The notes: generated by a model not told the origin, from the letters alone. Shown: positions 40,867-52,675, counted from the first letter of the stretch. The stretch: DNA of 64,000 nt from Nitrosomonas sp. (GCA_031316255.1 JALDQW010000001.1:2637485-2701484), one strand, 5' to 3'. Numbers and translations: made by a program.

Positions 40867-41670
40867 ATGAATTTTCCTTTGGTCTTGTTTAGTTTGCTGG
40901 TTATAACCGGTGCAGTCTGGGCGCTCGATTACTTTGTTTTGCGGCATAAACGCAAGTCTGATGAAGAAGAACCCTGGTGGATTGAGTATCCTAAAAGCTT
41001 TTTTCCGATTATTCTGATTGTATTTTGTCTGCGTTCATTTATTATTGAACCTTTTAAGATTCCTTCTGGTTCTATGATTCCAACTTTAATTGTTGGAGAC
41101 TTTATTCTCGTGAACAAGTATACCTATGGTATACGACTGCCAGTCATTAACAAAAAAATAATCGACATGGATAACCCCAAAGCGGGTGATGTGCTGGTAT
41201 TCCGTTATCCGGAAGATCCTTCCATTGACTATATCAAACGTGTTGTTGGGGTTCCCGGCGATATCGTCACATATCATAATAAACAATTGTTTATTAATGA
41301 ACAAATGGTGAAACAAGACTACGAAGGTGATTATAAATATGTGGAACCGGGTTTGGGGTATATTTATTCGGAAAAATTTGCAGAATATCTTGGCGAAACC
41401 AATCACTCCATTTTAATTAATCAGGAAGTGAACGGTTTGCAGTATTCCAGCGTTCGCATGTTCCCATTTCGGGAGAATTGTAAATATAGTCGTACGGGAT
41501 TTACCTGTACTGTTCCGCCTGGAAATTATTTTACCTTGGGCGACAACAGAGATAGCAGCAGCGATAGCCGGTACTGGGGTTTTGTTCCGGAAGAAAACAT
41601 CGTGGGCAAAGCATTTATGATTTGGTGGAATTTTGGAGACTTTGATCGAATAGGTCAAAGTATCCAATAG
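40867..41670 (+). CDS. lepB: Signal peptidase I
   Basis: Inner-membrane protease that removes signal peptides. Two N-terminal transmembrane segments (about 3-24 and 44-62) precede the Ser/Lys active site: S69 in PSGSM and K124 in DYIKRVVG. The box E motif GDNRDSSSDSRYWG is intact. Length 267. Third gene of the lepA-lepB-rnc-era set. Confidence 0.97.
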   Translation: MNFPLVLFSLLVITGAVWALDYFVLRHKRKSDEEEPWWIEYPKSFFPIILIVFCLRSFIIEPFKIPSGSMIPTLIVGDFILVNKYTYGIRLPVINKKIIDMDNPKAGDVLVFRYPEDPSIDYIKRVVGVPGDIVTYHNKQLFINEQMVKQDYEGDYKYVEPGLGYIYSEKFAEYLGETNHSILINQEVNGLQYSSVRMFPFRENCKYSRTGFTCTVPPGNYFTLGDNRDSSSDSRYWGFVPEENIVGKAFMIWWNFGDFDRIGQSIQ

Positions 41671-41698
41671 TCGAGAAAAATTTTCTTGGGAGAAAATC

Positions 41699-42070
41699 AT
41701 GAATTTGAAAGCAAACCGTTTTAAACAGCAGGGTCTGACATTATCGGGTATGTTGTTATGGTCAGTTGTGCTTGTGCTGGTTGCTGTGCTGGGTATGAAA
41801 CTTGTTCCCGTATATATTGAAAATGCCACAATCAAGAAAAATTTAGATGCGATCGCTAATGATGCCAGTTTACAAAATGCTAATGCCACCCACGTCAGGC
41901 TTGCCTTTAGTAAACGTGCCCAGATAGACAACATCACCGTGATTCGCGAGAACAATCTCAAGATTACCCGTGACAATGGAAAAAACCAACTCAGTGTCGA
42001 CTATTCGGTTAATGTGCCGTTGTTTGCCAATATTTCACTGCAAATAGATTTTGAGACAAAAAGCAATTGA
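41699..42070 (+). CDS. DUF4845 membrane-anchored protein
   Basis: A 123-residue protein with a short basic N-terminus, one transmembrane helix (about 15-35, GMLLWSVVLVLVAVLG) and a small extracytoplasmic domain. It matches the DUF4845 family, found between lepB and rnc in beta- and gammaproteobacteria. Function unknown. The gene is closely packed (28 bp after lepB, 30 bp before rnc). Confidence 0.88.
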   Translation: MNLKANRFKQQGLTLSGMLLWSVVLVLVAVLGMKLVPVYIENATIKKNLDAIANDASLQNANATHVRLAFSKRAQIDNITVIRENNLKITRDNGKNQLSVDYSVNVPLFANISLQIDFETKSN

Positions 42071-42100
42071 TAATCTCTAAATCGGATTCTTGTAAACAAC

Positions 42101-42793
42101 ATGCAAGCTAATCGGAAAAAGATGGTGGATCAGTTTTGTAACCGGCTGGGGTATCAATTTGTTCAGACCGGGTTACTGCAAGAAGCATTAACACACCGCA
42201 GTCACAGCGTGACACATAATGAGCGACTGGAATTCCTCGGAGATAGCGTGCTGAATTGCGCAATTGCCGGTTTGATTTTTAAAAGATTTCAAGATGTTCC
42301 CGAGGGACGGTTATCCCGGTTACGTGCAAGTTTGGTTAATCAAAAAGCGTTATCGGATATGGCGCTTTCTCTGGATATGGATCAACTGATACGACTGGGT
42401 GAAGGTGAATTAAAAAGCGGGGGCAGTCAACGCCCATCGATTCTGGCTGATGCGCTGGAAGCTGTTTTTGGAGCAATATTTGTTGACAGTGATTTTGTGC
42501 AGGCAGAAGCTGTGATCACCAGACTCTATACGCCCATACTGAGTACTATCGATCATTCCACCCATGGAAAGGATCCCAAAACATTGCTGCAGGAGTTATT
42601 GCAAAGTCAGAAGCTGGATCTGCCTGAATATACAGTTGTAACGACACTTGGAAAAGCGCATCAACAAAAGTTTAAAGTGGAATGCCTGGTGCCTGAATTC
42701 AATATACGTACGTTAGGTGAAGGTTCCAGCCGCCGCAGTGCGGAACAGGCCGCGGCAAAAAAAGCCTATGAGTTGGCGAACGTTGTTAATTAG
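42101..42793 (+). CDS. rnc: Ribonuclease III
   Basis: Double-strand-specific endoribonuclease for rRNA and mRNA processing. The signature ERLEFLGDSVL is at residues 41-51 with metal ligands E44 and D48. A C-terminal dsRNA-binding domain follows (DPKTLLQELLQSQKL to the EQAAAKKAYE helix). The 230-residue length is normal. Confidence 0.98.
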   Translation: MQANRKKMVDQFCNRLGYQFVQTGLLQEALTHRSHSVTHNERLEFLGDSVLNCAIAGLIFKRFQDVPEGRLSRLRASLVNQKALSDMALSLDMDQLIRLGEGELKSGGSQRPSILADALEAVFGAIFVDSDFVQAEAVITRLYTPILSTIDHSTHGKDPKTLLQELLQSQKLDLPEYTVVTTLGKAHQQKFKVECLVPEFNIRTLGEGSSRRSAEQAAAKKAYELANVVN

Positions 42794-42850
42794 TTATCAC
42801 ATAACTATTTGAGTAGACGAAAAAACGTTTTATGGTGAGCTATTTTCAGT

Positions 42851-43744
42851 ATGCTGTCTGATTCTCATTTTCGTACTGGATATATTGCCATCGTAGGTCG
42901 TCCGAATGTGGGTAAATCAACCTTGCTCAATAATCTGATACAACAAAAAATCAGCATAACGTCCAGAAAGGCGCAAACAACGCGTTATAGAATCAGTGGT
43001 ATTTTAACCGACGGACTTGCACAGTTTATCTTTGTCGACACACCGGGTTTCCAAATGCGGTACAAAAATCGTATGAATACTGCTATGAATCGTGTTGTGT
43101 CCCAGAGTATGTCGGATGTCGATGTGGTTTTGTTTGTAATAGAAGCGCCGCGTTTTGATGAACAGGATCAGCTTGTGTTAAGCCTGTTGCCCGAATCTGT
43201 TCCGGTCATACTGGTTGTTAACAAGATAGACAAGTTGGCGGATAAAAACCAGCTATTGCCATTTCTTGAAGCGATGGAAAAAAAATTCAACTACGCGGCG
43301 ATAATTCCGGTCAGTGCGGAAAAACAAACACAGCTGACAAAACTTATTGATGTGATTCGCCCGCATTTGCCAGAAAATCCCCCGCTATTCGCTGCGGATG
43401 AAATTACCGATAAAAGTACACGATTTATTGCAGCCGAACTGATTCGGGAAAAATTGTTTCGCCTGATTGGAGACGAAATTCCTTATTCAACAAGTGTTGT
43501 TGTCGATCAATTTACCGAAACAGAAAAATTGAGCAAAATTTATGCCACAATTTTAGTGGACAAGTCCGGGCAAAAGGCTATAGTCATTGGAAAAAACGGT
43601 GAGAAACTTAAGCTGATCGCGAGTCAGGCGCGCAAAGAAATGGAAAAGCTTTTCGATAAAAAGGTGTTTTTGCAGGTTTGGGTTAAAGTGAGAAGCGGGT
43701 GGGCGGACAATATTAATATCCTGAAAACACTGGGACATGAATAA
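42851..43744 (+). CDS. era: GTPase Era
   Basis: Essential GTPase for 16S rRNA and 30S maturation. G1 is GRPNVGKST at residues 16-24, with DTPGF and NKIDKL, followed by a C-terminal KH domain ([26 protein letters not shown]). Length 297. In most relatives recO comes next, but here the gene is followed by pdxJ after a 102-bp gap without an ORF. Confidence 0.98.
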   Translation: MLSDSHFRTGYIAIVGRPNVGKSTLLNNLIQQKISITSRKAQTTRYRISGILTDGLAQFIFVDTPGFQMRYKNRMNTAMNRVVSQSMSDVDVVLFVIEAPRFDEQDQLVLSLLPESVPVILVVNKIDKLADKNQLLPFLEAMEKKFNYAAIIPVSAEKQTQLTKLIDVIRPHLPENPPLFAADEITDKSTRFIAAELIREKLFRLIGDEIPYSTSVVVDQFTETEKLSKIYATILVDKSGQKAIVIGKNGEKLKLIASQARKEMEKLFDKKVFLQVWVKVRSGWADNINILKTLGHE

Positions 43745-43846
43745 CCTTATTTGTCAGAAAATGCGGCATCGTTAAAGCGTACATATCGTATATTGCAAAT
43801 TGATTGATAAAACTGATTCATTAGACCTTATCCGGAACAAAACATC

Positions 43847-44572
43847 ATGGTTGAACTTGGCGTTAATATAGATCATGTAGCTACTCTGAGACAAGCGCGT
43901 GGTACTCCGTATCCGAGCCCGATCGAAGCCGCAGTGATTGCTGAATCAGCAGGTGCAGATGCGATTACATTGCATTTGCGTGAGGATCGGCGACATATTC
44001 AGGATCAGGATGTCATCGTGCTGCGGGACTTGCTTAAAACACGCATGAATCTGGAAAGCGCAGTGACGTCTGAAATGATCGATATTGCACTGCAGATCAG
44101 ACCGCACGATATCTGTCTGGTTCCAGAACGGCGTGAAGAGCTGACTACAGAAGGTGGACTCGATGTTATCAGACATTTTGAGCAAGTTAAACAAGCATGC
44201 GGCCAATTGAGCGATGCGGGTGTGCGCGTTTCATTGTTTATCAATGCCGATTTCGAACAAATTGATGCCGCAATCGGTGCTGGCGCACCGGTTATCGAAA
44301 TCCATACGGGTAGCTTTGCTGATGCTACGACCATGGCTGAGCAGACAGATGAACTTGAAAAAATAAAAAAAGCTGTTGCTTACGGGGTTAACCGGAAGTT
44401 AAAAGTAAATGCTGGCCATGGTTTGCATTATCAGAATGTGCAAGCAATTGCGGCAATTCCGGGAATTTCGGAGTTGAATATCGGTCACGCGATTATTGCC
44501 CATGCACTTTTTGTTGGTCTGGACAAAGCGGTTCAGGAAATGAAACAACTGATATCTGGAGCAAGTACGTGA
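43847..44572 (+). CDS. pdxJ: Pyridoxine 5'-phosphate synthase
   Basis: Makes pyridoxine 5'-phosphate from deoxyxylulose 5-phosphate and 3-amino-2-oxopropyl phosphate. The N-terminus [19 protein letters not shown] and the [10 protein letters not shown] and GLDKAV regions are typical. The 241-residue TIM-barrel length is normal. Its stop codon overlaps the GTG start of acpS. Confidence 0.97.
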   Translation: MVELGVNIDHVATLRQARGTPYPSPIEAAVIAESAGADAITLHLREDRRHIQDQDVIVLRDLLKTRMNLESAVTSEMIDIALQIRPHDICLVPERREELTTEGGLDVIRHFEQVKQACGQLSDAGVRVSLFINADFEQIDAAIGAGAPVIEIHTGSFADATTMAEQTDELEKIKKAVAYGVNRKLKVNAGHGLHYQNVQAIAAIPGISELNIGHAIIAHALFVGLDKAVQEMKQLISGAST

Positions 44573-44946
44573 TCTACGGTATTGGCACAGACCTGGTTGA
44601 TCCTGCAAGAATTGCGCGTTCACTAGAGCGATATGGGGATAAATTTGCGCGACGAATTTTAACCGATCCTGAGTGGCAGGAATATCAAAACAGCAGTAAG
44701 CCCGCATTATTTTTGGCAGGCCGCTTTGCTGCCAAGGAAGCGCTTTCAAAAGCAATGGGAACGGGCTTGCGTCATCCAGTCAATCTGAACTTTATCACCA
44801 TTACGCATGATGGGTTGGGTAAACCCTATTTTGAATTTCACCCGGAGCTGGACCGATTGATCAGCGAGATTGGCATTATCGGTCACTATCTGTCGATCAG
44901 CGATGAACGTAACATCGCCTGCGCTTTTGTCGTTCTGGAGAAATAA
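44569..44946 (+). CDS. acpS: Holo-[acyl-carrier-protein] synthase
   Basis: Transfers 4'-phosphopantetheine from CoA to acyl carrier protein. It starts at a GTG overlapping the pdxJ stop by four bases and reads [15 protein letters not shown], with the Mg-binding aspartate D8 and the [14 protein letters not shown] motif. Length 125. The pdxJ-acpS coupling is conserved. Confidence 0.96.
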   Translation: MIYGIGTDLVDPARIARSLERYGDKFARRILTDPEWQEYQNSSKPALFLAGRFAAKEALSKAMGTGLRHPVNLNFITITHDGLGKPYFEFHPELDRLISEIGIIGHYLSISDERNIACAFVVLEK

Positions 44947-44948
44947 TC

Positions 44949-45995
44949 ATGTCACTCGGGCCCGTCATGCTCGATATAGCCGGTTGTGATCTTACTGACG
45001 AAGATAAAAGGCGTCTGCAACATCCGCTGACTGGCGGAGTCATTTTATTTTCACGCAATTTCTCCTCTCAAAAACAATTGATCGCACTGACTCAGGAAAT
45101 CAGGTGCCTCAGAACGCCGCATTTGTTAATTGCGGTTGATCAGGAAGGCGGGCGGGTACAGCGGTTCAAGGAAGAATTTACACGGCTGCCCGCAATGCGC
45201 GAACTCGGTAAAATCTGGGATTTACACCCGGCGCGAGCCCGTCAGCTTGCCAGGCATGTGGGTTATGTTCTGGCTGCTGAATTGATAGTCAGTGGTGTTG
45301 ATTTGAGTTTTACACCGGTACTGGATGTTGATCACGGTCACAGCAGTGTTATTGGTGATCGCGCGTTTCACCGTGAACCGCAGGCAATTTCCGATCTTGC
45401 CCATGCGTTGATGCAGGGACTAAAAGCAGGGGGCATGCAGGCTGTCGGTAAACATTTTCCAGGGCATGGTTTCATACAAGCGGACTCGCATCACGAGAAA
45501 TCGATAGACCATCGTCAATATGCCGATATTGAAATGGATGATTTAATTCCGTTTCAACGGATGATTGATTTTGGTATCGCTGGTGTGATGGCCGCGCATG
45601 TGATCTATTCCCAGATCGATCAATATCCGGCGGGTTTTTCACGGTTTTGGCTGCAAAAAATTTTGCGCGGGGAATTACGGTTTGAAGGCTGCATTTTTAG
45701 CGATGATTTAAGCATGAAAGGGGTCGGCCACTTTAAGACTATCGTATCGCGTGCATATGCCGCGCTTGAGGCGGGGTGCGATATGATTCTGGTGTGTAAC
45801 GATGCACAAGCGGTTGACGAATTATTGGGCAAGCTGCAATGGAATATATCTGCAGCCACCCTTGCGCGTTATGCGCGCATGCACGGTAAGCGGTATTTTG
45901 TTTCCATGACAAAATTAAGGGAAGATGCTGCTTATGTTCAGGCGATACGGGAAATCAGCGCCATAGGTGATCCGAACGAAATATTACCCTTTTAG
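44949..45995 (+). CDS. nagZ: Beta-N-acetylhexosaminidase NagZ
   Basis: Cytoplasmic glycoside hydrolase family 3 enzyme of peptidoglycan recycling, which removes GlcNAc from anhydromuropeptides. The signature KHFPGHG at residues 168-174 and the DSHH loop with the catalytic His/Asp pair are intact, as is [10 protein letters not shown] with the nucleophile Asp. Length 348. Its last 12 bases overlap the convergent CHASE2 gene. Confidence 0.96.
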   Translation: MSLGPVMLDIAGCDLTDEDKRRLQHPLTGGVILFSRNFSSQKQLIALTQEIRCLRTPHLLIAVDQEGGRVQRFKEEFTRLPAMRELGKIWDLHPARARQLARHVGYVLAAELIVSGVDLSFTPVLDVDHGHSSVIGDRAFHREPQAISDLAHALMQGLKAGGMQAVGKHFPGHGFIQADSHHEKSIDHRQYADIEMDDLIPFQRMIDFGIAGVMAAHVIYSQIDQYPAGFSRFWLQKILRGELRFEGCIFSDDLSMKGVGHFKTIVSRAYAALEAGCDMILVCNDAQAVDELLGKLQWNISAATLARYARMHGKRYFVSMTKLREDAAYVQAIREISAIGDPNEILPF

Positions 45996-48887
45996 CGTTT
46001 CCCTTTTACTGATGGCTGGATCAAAGGCATCGTTTGTTTTGCCGGTATTTTTGTTGTTTATATTAATCAGTGCGAGCAAGGCATTATAGGGAACAGGCCT
46101 GCTGAAATAGTAGCCTTGCTGGTAGTAGCACTGGTGTTGAAGTAGAATTTTGGTTTGTTGGACTGTCTCGACGCCTTCAGCAACCACGATCAGCCCCATA
46201 TTGATACTTAAGCCGATAATTGCCTGAACAATTTTTAAATCATTTTGATTCTGATCGAGCGTGCGCACGAAAGACTTGTCGATTTTCAGGATGTCAATGG
46301 GAAGTTCACGCAATAAAGTTAACGAAGAATAACCCGTTCCAAAATCATCCAGCGCGATTAAAATTTCAAGTTCCTTGATTTTTTTTAAAATACCTCCGAC
46401 GCGATCGATATCATTGATAATGGTGCTTTCGGTGATTTCGAGTATTAACGAATGGGATGGTAAATTGGTATGCTGCAAAATTGATACAATGGTTTGCAGA
46501 AAATTTGCATGCAGTAACTGACGAGGATTGACGTTAACCGAGATCTTGACGGGATAACCCAACTTCAAAAGCTGATGGGCAGCGCTACAGGAAACGCTTA
46601 ATACCAGTTCTCCGAGTTGCTCAATCAGGCCGGCATTTTCAGCAAGCGGAATAAATTCACTGGGTGATAAATAGCCCCTGGTTGGGTGTGGCCAGCGAAC
46701 CAGTGCTTCCATCCGGGCAATATGATGTGTTTCTGCATTAATTATCGGTTGAAATAAAACTTGCAGTTCATTGTTTTTGATTGCGGAGCGTAATTCCTTC
46801 TCCATTTCAAGCCGGTCGCGTGTCCATACTTCAGTGGATTTGGAAGAATAGAATTCAAAGCGATTGCCGCCATCGCGCTTGGCACGATACATTGCTGTAC
46901 CGGCCCGTTCTAAAACAGCTTCACTGGTTTGTCCATTTTTCGGATAGAAACAGATGCCGATGCTGGCGGAAACAAATACTTCAAGTTCGTCGATTTCAAA
47001 CCGCTGGTTAATGACATCAAGAATTTTCTGGGCCATTTCCGACGCCGAATCAGTGTCGCTGAGATAATCAAATAACAAGATGAATTCATCCCCTCCCCAG
47101 CGTGCAATAAAATCGTCATGATGCAAAACGCCATATAAACGTCGGGAAACCATCTTGAGCAATTTGTCTCCGGCTTGATGTCCCATGGCATCATTTATTT
47201 TCTTGAAATTATCCAATGTTACAAAGAATACGGTAAAAATTTTTCCGGTATCCTGGGTTGCCTGTATCATTTGATCGAAGCGGGACAGTAATGTTGAGCG
47301 GTTTGGCAATTTTGTCAGGCGATCATAGTGTTCCTGGTGTGCGATCCGCTGCGTCAGCTCAACGGTATCGCTAATATCGGTCATGGCAATTACAGACCCC
47401 AGGCGTATTTTTTGTTGATCATACAGCTGGTTTTGGGTAATCCGGACAGTCAGTTCGTTACCCTGTGTTGTTATTAAACTGCATTCAAGGGCTTCAAAAC
47501 TATCCGAACCGTCTGTCAGTATGTTTTTGATGGCGGAGACGCAGATTGGATTTTCATGTTTTGAATTCAGATGCAGTATTTGTTGTAGCGCCTTTCCCTT
47601 AATTTGATTGAATTCGGACTTCAAAATATGTTCGGCGCCCTTGTTGATATAAACAACATGATTATGTGCATCGGTTATGATAACACCATCTCTGATTGCT
47701 TCCAGAGCGGTGCTCGAACGTACACTCGAAATCAGAAACGAGCTTAAAAACTGGTTAATGCGCTGCCAGTTCCACAACGGATAGATTGCCACAGTGCCCA
47801 GTAACGCCGCGGAGGGTGAAATCCAGATATGATGAATTTTCAGTAGATGATAAATAATAAATAAACATGCCATCAATAAGATCGAGAGGAGTGGAATTGT
47901 CAGATTTCTTTTTGCCCAGCTAATTCCCATTAGGATAATGGATATCCACAAAACAGATAACACCGCAGTCCATGGTTTGGAAAGTGCATGAATGGCGCGA
48001 TTATTTTGCAGCATCGAATAGACATTCGCATGCCACTCAACACCTGTCATGAGTTGCCGGTTTATGGGTGATACCGGTGTGGTAAAACGCGCGCCCAGGC
48101 CTGCAGCGGTCATGCCGACTATAACGGTTTTGTCTTTGAGGCTGGCAAGAATATCATCGTTGAATAAAACACTTGCGTAAGAGACTTGACGAAAACTTCC
48201 GGATTTTCCAGCATAGGGAATCAGTATCTCGTTCGAACGAAACCAATGTTTCAACGGATCAGTTGATTGTTTATATTCATTGTTCAGTCCATGTGGTTTT
48301 CTCGCAGTTGTAGGGTCAGCCAGAAGTAGCGCCAGCGCAGGCCAGGCAGGTTCGTTGATGCCTGCATATAGAAAAACACGCCGTGCAACACCATCGCTGT
48401 CAAGTTCCACATCGACATGCCCCAAGACGGCATATTGTCTGAACAGCGGGTGTGGCGCAGCCAGATATATTGAATCCGGATCAGCCGCTGACAGGGGTGC
48501 GACTGGCAGTATGACGTTTCCGTGCGCCGCAATTGCCGTGGCCAATAACTCGTCCGCATGGGAATCATGGTTTTGCAGTTCTGAAAAAAGCAAGTCCAGT
48601 GCAAGTTTTTTATTGTCAATCGATTTCAATCGGTTAATCAATTCTGCATGTATGCCCCTTGACCACGGCCAGCGTCCTAAAACACCGAGGCTTTCTTCGT
48701 CGATCGCCACAATAATCGTGTCGGAGTCCTGCGGATATTGGATGAGTGACGACAATTCATCATAGATGACGAAATCCAGACGTTCCAATATTTCGGAATA
48801 AGCGATGATTGCGACTGCAGTAATCAGCAGTGCGATACGCAATACAAAGGTATTGTACTGTGCGCTTAAATTTTCCAGTGAAATCAT
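45984..48887 (-). CDS. CHASE2-PAS-GGDEF-EAL cyclic-di-GMP signalling protein
   Basis: Membrane sensor with both diguanylate cyclase and phosphodiesterase domains. From the N-terminus: a transmembrane helix (about 13-32), an extracytoplasmic CHASE2 domain (about 50-290), three transmembrane helices (about 300-370), a PAS domain (about 385-500), GGDEF at 598-602 and EAL (E727-A728-L729). Both catalytic signatures and the [10 protein letters not shown] loop look intact. Length 967. It overlaps the upstream LysM/FecR gene by four bases, so the two are expressed together and probably work in one pathway. The signal sensed is unknown. Confidence 0.93.
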   Translation of the reverse strand: MISLENLSAQYNTFVLRIALLITAVAIIAYSEILERLDFVIYDELSSLIQYPQDSDTIIVAIDEESLGVLGRWPWSRGIHAELINRLKSIDNKKLALDLLFSELQNHDSHADELLATAIAAHGNVILPVAPLSAADPDSIYLAAPHPLFRQYAVLGHVDVELDSDGVARRVFLYAGINEPAWPALALLLADPTTARKPHGLNNEYKQSTDPLKHWFRSNEILIPYAGKSGSFRQVSYASVLFNDDILASLKDKTVIVGMTAAGLGARFTTPVSPINRQLMTGVEWHANVYSMLQNNRAIHALSKPWTAVLSVLWISIILMGISWAKRNLTIPLLSILLMACLFIIYHLLKIHHIWISPSAALLGTVAIYPLWNWQRINQFLSSFLISSVRSSTALEAIRDGVIITDAHNHVVYINKGAEHILKSEFNQIKGKALQQILHLNSKHENPICVSAIKNILTDGSDSFEALECSLITTQGNELTVRITQNQLYDQQKIRLGSVIAMTDISDTVELTQRIAHQEHYDRLTKLPNRSTLLSRFDQMIQATQDTGKIFTVFFVTLDNFKKINDAMGHQAGDKLLKMVSRRLYGVLHHDDFIARWGGDEFILLFDYLSDTDSASEMAQKILDVINQRFEIDELEVFVSASIGICFYPKNGQTSEAVLERAGTAMYRAKRDGGNRFEFYSSKSTEVWTRDRLEMEKELRSAIKNNELQVLFQPIINAETHHIARMEALVRWPHPTRGYLSPSEFIPLAENAGLIEQLGELVLSVSCSAAHQLLKLGYPVKISVNVNPRQLLHANFLQTIVSILQHTNLPSHSLILEITESTIINDIDRVGGILKKIKELEILIALDDFGTGYSSLTLLRELPIDILKIDKSFVRTLDQNQNDLKIVQAIIGLSINMGLIVVAEGVETVQQTKILLQHQCYYQQGYYFSRPVPYNALLALININNKNTGKTNDAFDPAISKRETLKG

Positions 48888-50536
48888 ATTAGAACGAGAA
48901 GCGGCAATAACAGTAACAGCATCAGCCAGTAGGGAATATCACGCGGAATTTCGATGGTTTGGAGCGGCCCCCAAGGGCCTTCAAAACCGTCGGATTCAAT
49001 TGTTTTGATGCGCAGATAATAAGTCCCGCCGGGCGGTTTTTCTATGGACATTCGAGAAGCCGGTGTAATTTCGTCAACAATGATATCGGTAAATGTTTTA
49101 TCACGAGAAAATTGAAAGTTGAAACTTTGTCCTTCGGCAACACTACGCCAGGCGAATGTCATTTCTTTTTCATCCAATTGCGTTTCGTCAAGCGAAGGCC
49201 CTGGATAAGGCACTCTGAAGGGCATGGTGTCGCTGAACGGGCCCATGCCTTCACTTGGCGAAACCGAGGCAATACGCCAGAAATAATGACCAGGTGCTAG
49301 TGATTCAGGCAAAGATAAATTGTTTTCCTTGATTTCAGGATTGAAATAAACCAGGTCTGTAAAATCAGTGTTTCGGCTAATCATCAGGGTGTAATGCGTT
49401 GCTTCAGACTGAGTGGTCCAGTTAAATTTCTGATTTTCTGGTGTTGTTACACCATCTGGCAAAGGGGCGCTAACGAAGGGGGGGGCCGGACGTGCATTGA
49501 GTGAGAAAGCAATGACGGCATCTTTTCCTTCAATCCCGGATTCATCGATGCCGCGAATTCTTAACCAGTAATCTCCGTCCGGAATATCACCATCACGGAA
49601 GGGGAGTGTTGCGGTAGTAAATTCAGATAGCAAATGGTCAAATGCTTTGTCCAATGCGATTTGTGTGCGATATGCCTTGGCGCCTGCTAATGGGGCGAGA
49701 TGAATCGCGAGTGGAAGACTTTCGTAGTAGCGATGTGTATCGGATAAATCGGGGGGCGGCAGAAGTGTTACCGGTTGTGCAGGCGGAGCGCCTATAGCGG
49801 TTACCGTGCCGAACCCTGTGGGTACTTTGACTTTTCTCTTTTCACCACTGACATCGATGTTGCCCGTAAGAACCTCACTTGAGGTGCTGGATTGCGATGC
49901 ATCTATGCCGACACGAAAAGCCGTTCCTCTGACAGAACTGATTGCCGAGGGTGTTTGTATCCTGAATCGCGTACCTTTGGAAGAATCTTTCCGAACTGAG
50001 TTTTCGGTACGTCCTTGTTCCAGATAAATCAACGTATCAACCAAGCCATGGTCACCAAATATACGCATTTCTTTCAAGCGAACTTGGCTGTTTTCTTGAA
50101 TACGCAATTGTGAGTTATCGCTAAATTCAATGGTAACGAAAGAATCGTTCTCACTCTGAATCAAATCACCTGACATTAACTGCATACCCGATACCGCAGG
50201 GATTATTGCTTGATTGGCGCGATGGACAACCGCTGTGCCGTGGACACTGACAATTTTTGCCTGCGTATTCCCAACCAACCGAGTCCAGGACAGTGGTATT
50301 CTCAGTTGTGTGCCGGGCGGTATGACATAAGGGTTCTTAATGTTGTTCAACTGTTGTAAACGGCTTATATACCGCATATCCGTCAGATGGCGCTCGGTGA
50401 GATTCCACAGATTGTCTCCAGGCCTGACGGTGTATATCCATTCTTCTGCAATAGCGCAAGAAGGCAAACCAATTAAAGCAGCAATCAAAAAGCAATGGAA
50501 TGTATCAAACCCGGTAACGAAAAGTCTAATATGCAT
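48884..50536 (-). CDS. LysM-FecR domain protein, exported
   Basis: A 550-residue envelope protein. It has a signal peptide (about residues 1-30), a LysM peptidoglycan-binding motif (YTVRPGDNLWNLTERHL, about 36-80), a FecR-like domain (about 110-235, with QSENDSFVTIEFSDNSQ and SAISSVRGTAFRV) and several fibronectin-like repeats (about 260-520, each with a YWLRI, YFWRI or YYLRI strand). A C-terminal hydrophobic tail follows. LysM/FecR proteins beside CHASE2 cyclases recur in proteobacteria; a sensor role is inferred. It overlaps the CHASE2 gene by four bases. Confidence 0.9.
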   Translation of the reverse strand: MHIRLFVTGFDTFHCFLIAALIGLPSCAIAEEWIYTVRPGDNLWNLTERHLTDMRYISRLQQLNNIKNPYVIPPGTQLRIPLSWTRLVGNTQAKIVSVHGTAVVHRANQAIIPAVSGMQLMSGDLIQSENDSFVTIEFSDNSQLRIQENSQVRLKEMRIFGDHGLVDTLIYLEQGRTENSVRKDSSKGTRFRIQTPSAISSVRGTAFRVGIDASQSSTSSEVLTGNIDVSGEKRKVKVPTGFGTVTAIGAPPAQPVTLLPPPDLSDTHRYYESLPLAIHLAPLAGAKAYRTQIALDKAFDHLLSEFTTATLPFRDGDIPDGDYWLRIRGIDESGIEGKDAVIAFSLNARPAPPFVSAPLPDGVTTPENQKFNWTTQSEATHYTLMISRNTDFTDLVYFNPEIKENNLSLPESLAPGHYFWRIASVSPSEGMGPFSDTMPFRVPYPGPSLDETQLDEKEMTFAWRSVAEGQSFNFQFSRDKTFTDIIVDEITPASRMSIEKPPGGTYYLRIKTIESDGFEGPWGPLQTIEIPRDIPYWLMLLLLLPLLVLI

Positions 50537-50670
50537 AATAATCCATCATCGCTAATTCCAAATTGTTTGGTTTTCGATTGAGTCGAATGATTAATTAAGT
50601 GGTATTGACACTGAAATACTGAAAATGTCAGGTTTCCAGTCAAGTGTCTGCATTACCGGCTTTGCTGTTG

Positions 50671-51150
50671 TTATTGAATGATGTTGACTTCCGTGCCTGT
50701 GGTAACGTTGTTAAACAACTCCAGCAGATCGTTATTGGAAATGCGAATGCAACCAATGGAACCCGGTTTCCCCATTTCCACACTGTCTGGACTGCCATGA
50801 ATATAGATATAGCGACGCATGGTATCTACAGAGCCGAACCGGTTAAAACCAGGTTCGCAACCGGACAGCCATAGAATACGCGTCAATATCCAGTCTCTTG
50901 CAGGATATTTCTGTCCCAATTCCGGTGTATATATTTCTCCCGTAGGTCGACGACGTATGAATACCGTATTGATGGGCTGTCCTGAACCAATTTTGGCGCG
51001 GATAATATGCTTGCCCAACGGGGTGCAAAAGCTCCCATATTGCTGTCCCGTGCCTTTTTTTGCAGTAGAAATCCGATAGTGCTTAATGACTTGACCGGCT
51101 GCGTTCAGTAAGTCAAGTTGTTGCCGCTTGATAGAGATATTGATTTTCAT
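50671..51150 (-). CDS. L,D-transpeptidase (YkuD fold)
   Basis: Peptidoglycan cross-linking or lipoprotein-attaching enzyme. The YkuD active site is clear: H118 in YIHGSPD and the SIGCIRI motif with catalytic C134. At 159 residues it is essentially only the catalytic domain. No signal peptide is visible, which is odd for a periplasmic enzyme, so either the start is further upstream or the protein is exported another way. Confidence 0.88.
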   Translation of the reverse strand: MKINISIKRQQLDLLNAAGQVIKHYRISTAKKGTGQQYGSFCTPLGKHIIRAKIGSGQPINTVFIRRRPTGEIYTPELGQKYPARDWILTRILWLSGCEPGFNRFGSVDTMRRYIYIHGSPDSVEMGKPGSIGCIRISNNDLLELFNNVTTGTEVNIIQ

Positions 51151-51166
51151 AATATCTTCATTCCTG

Positions 51167-51652
<486 letters not shown>

Positions 51653-51770
51653 TCACGCCAGTTTGATACATTGTTTAAAAGGTTCAGGTCATCCAGTGGG
51701 TTAATATGCTACATTTGCATATTTAATTTTCCCAGCTTCGTGTGCTTTGATCATAATCAGTTTAGAATAC

Positions 51771-52667
51771 ATGTTTACTCAGGATAAAACGCAATTATAT
51801 ACAATACGCGATCTGCTGCGTTTTGCTGTCAGCAGCTTCAATCGGGCCGGACTTTTTTTTGGTCACGGTTCCGCCACTGCTTATGATGAAGCCGCTTATC
51901 TTATACTGCATGCCTTGCATTTGCCGCTGGAGCAGCTGGAACCCTTTCTTGATGCAAGACTTACAAGTGATGAGTTTGATCAGGTATGGGCAATCCTGGA
52001 GCGGCGTATCACAGAGAAAAAACCTGCCGCGTATCTGACGCATGAAGCCTGGTTAGCCGATTATTCCTTTTATGTCGATGAACGCGTTCTCATACCGCGT
52101 TCATTCATCGCAGAGCATTTGCAAAATCAGTTGGAACCCTGGATTGCCGATCCTGGTGAAATCCATACTGCGCTGGATCTGTGTACGGGTTCAGGTTGTC
52201 TGGCCATATTGATAGCGCTGGCATTTGAACATGCCGAAGTCGATGCTGTAGATATCTCAGATGATGCGCTTGCCGTTGCTGAAAGAAATATTGCAGACTA
52301 TCAATTGCAGCAGCAGGTTCATTTGATCCAGTCCGATTTGTTTGGCGGATTATCCGGTAAGCGTTATGACCTGATCATCAGTAACCCGCCGTATGTCAAT
52401 GCGCAATCCATGGTTTCATTGCCTGAAGAATACCGGCACGAGCCGATCAACGCGCTTGCCAGCGGTGTGGACGGACTGGATGCAACACGACGGATTTTAG
52501 CCGATGCCGCCAATTATCTGACTGATCAAGGATTGCTCATTGTTGAAATCGGTCATAACAAAGAAGTGCTGATGGAGGCGTTTCCCCGGTTGCCGTTTAC
52601 CTGGCTTGAAACCAGTGCGGGTGATGGTTTTGTTTTTTTGCTCAATTGCGATCAGCTTGAAGACTGA
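51771..52667 (+). CDS. prmB: Ribosomal protein L3 glutamine methyltransferase
   Basis: SAM-dependent methyltransferase of the PrmB/HemK class acting on a ribosomal protein L3 glutamine. The NPPY substrate motif is N205-P-P-Y208, and motif I is LDLCTGSGCLAI. The N-terminal helical domain is of PrmB type (YDEAAYLILHALHLPLEQLEPF). The ATG at 51771 is chosen over an upstream TTG. Length 298. It converges on rluB with only 8 bp between the stops. Confidence 0.94.
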   Translation: MFTQDKTQLYTIRDLLRFAVSSFNRAGLFFGHGSATAYDEAAYLILHALHLPLEQLEPFLDARLTSDEFDQVWAILERRITEKKPAAYLTHEAWLADYSFYVDERVLIPRSFIAEHLQNQLEPWIADPGEIHTALDLCTGSGCLAILIALAFEHAEVDAVDISDDALAVAERNIADYQLQQQVHLIQSDLFGGLSGKRYDLIISNPPYVNAQSMVSLPEEYRHEPINALASGVDGLDATRRILADAANYLTDQGLLIVEIGHNKEVLMEAFPRLPFTWLETSAGDGFVFLLNCDQLED

Positions 52668-52675
52668 CCCGTGTA

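Noticed and set aside
48280..48765. A 161-codon plus-strand frame opposite the CHASE2 gene
   Set aside because: It has Ser/Ala-rich noise composition and lies entirely within the coding region of a strong gene.
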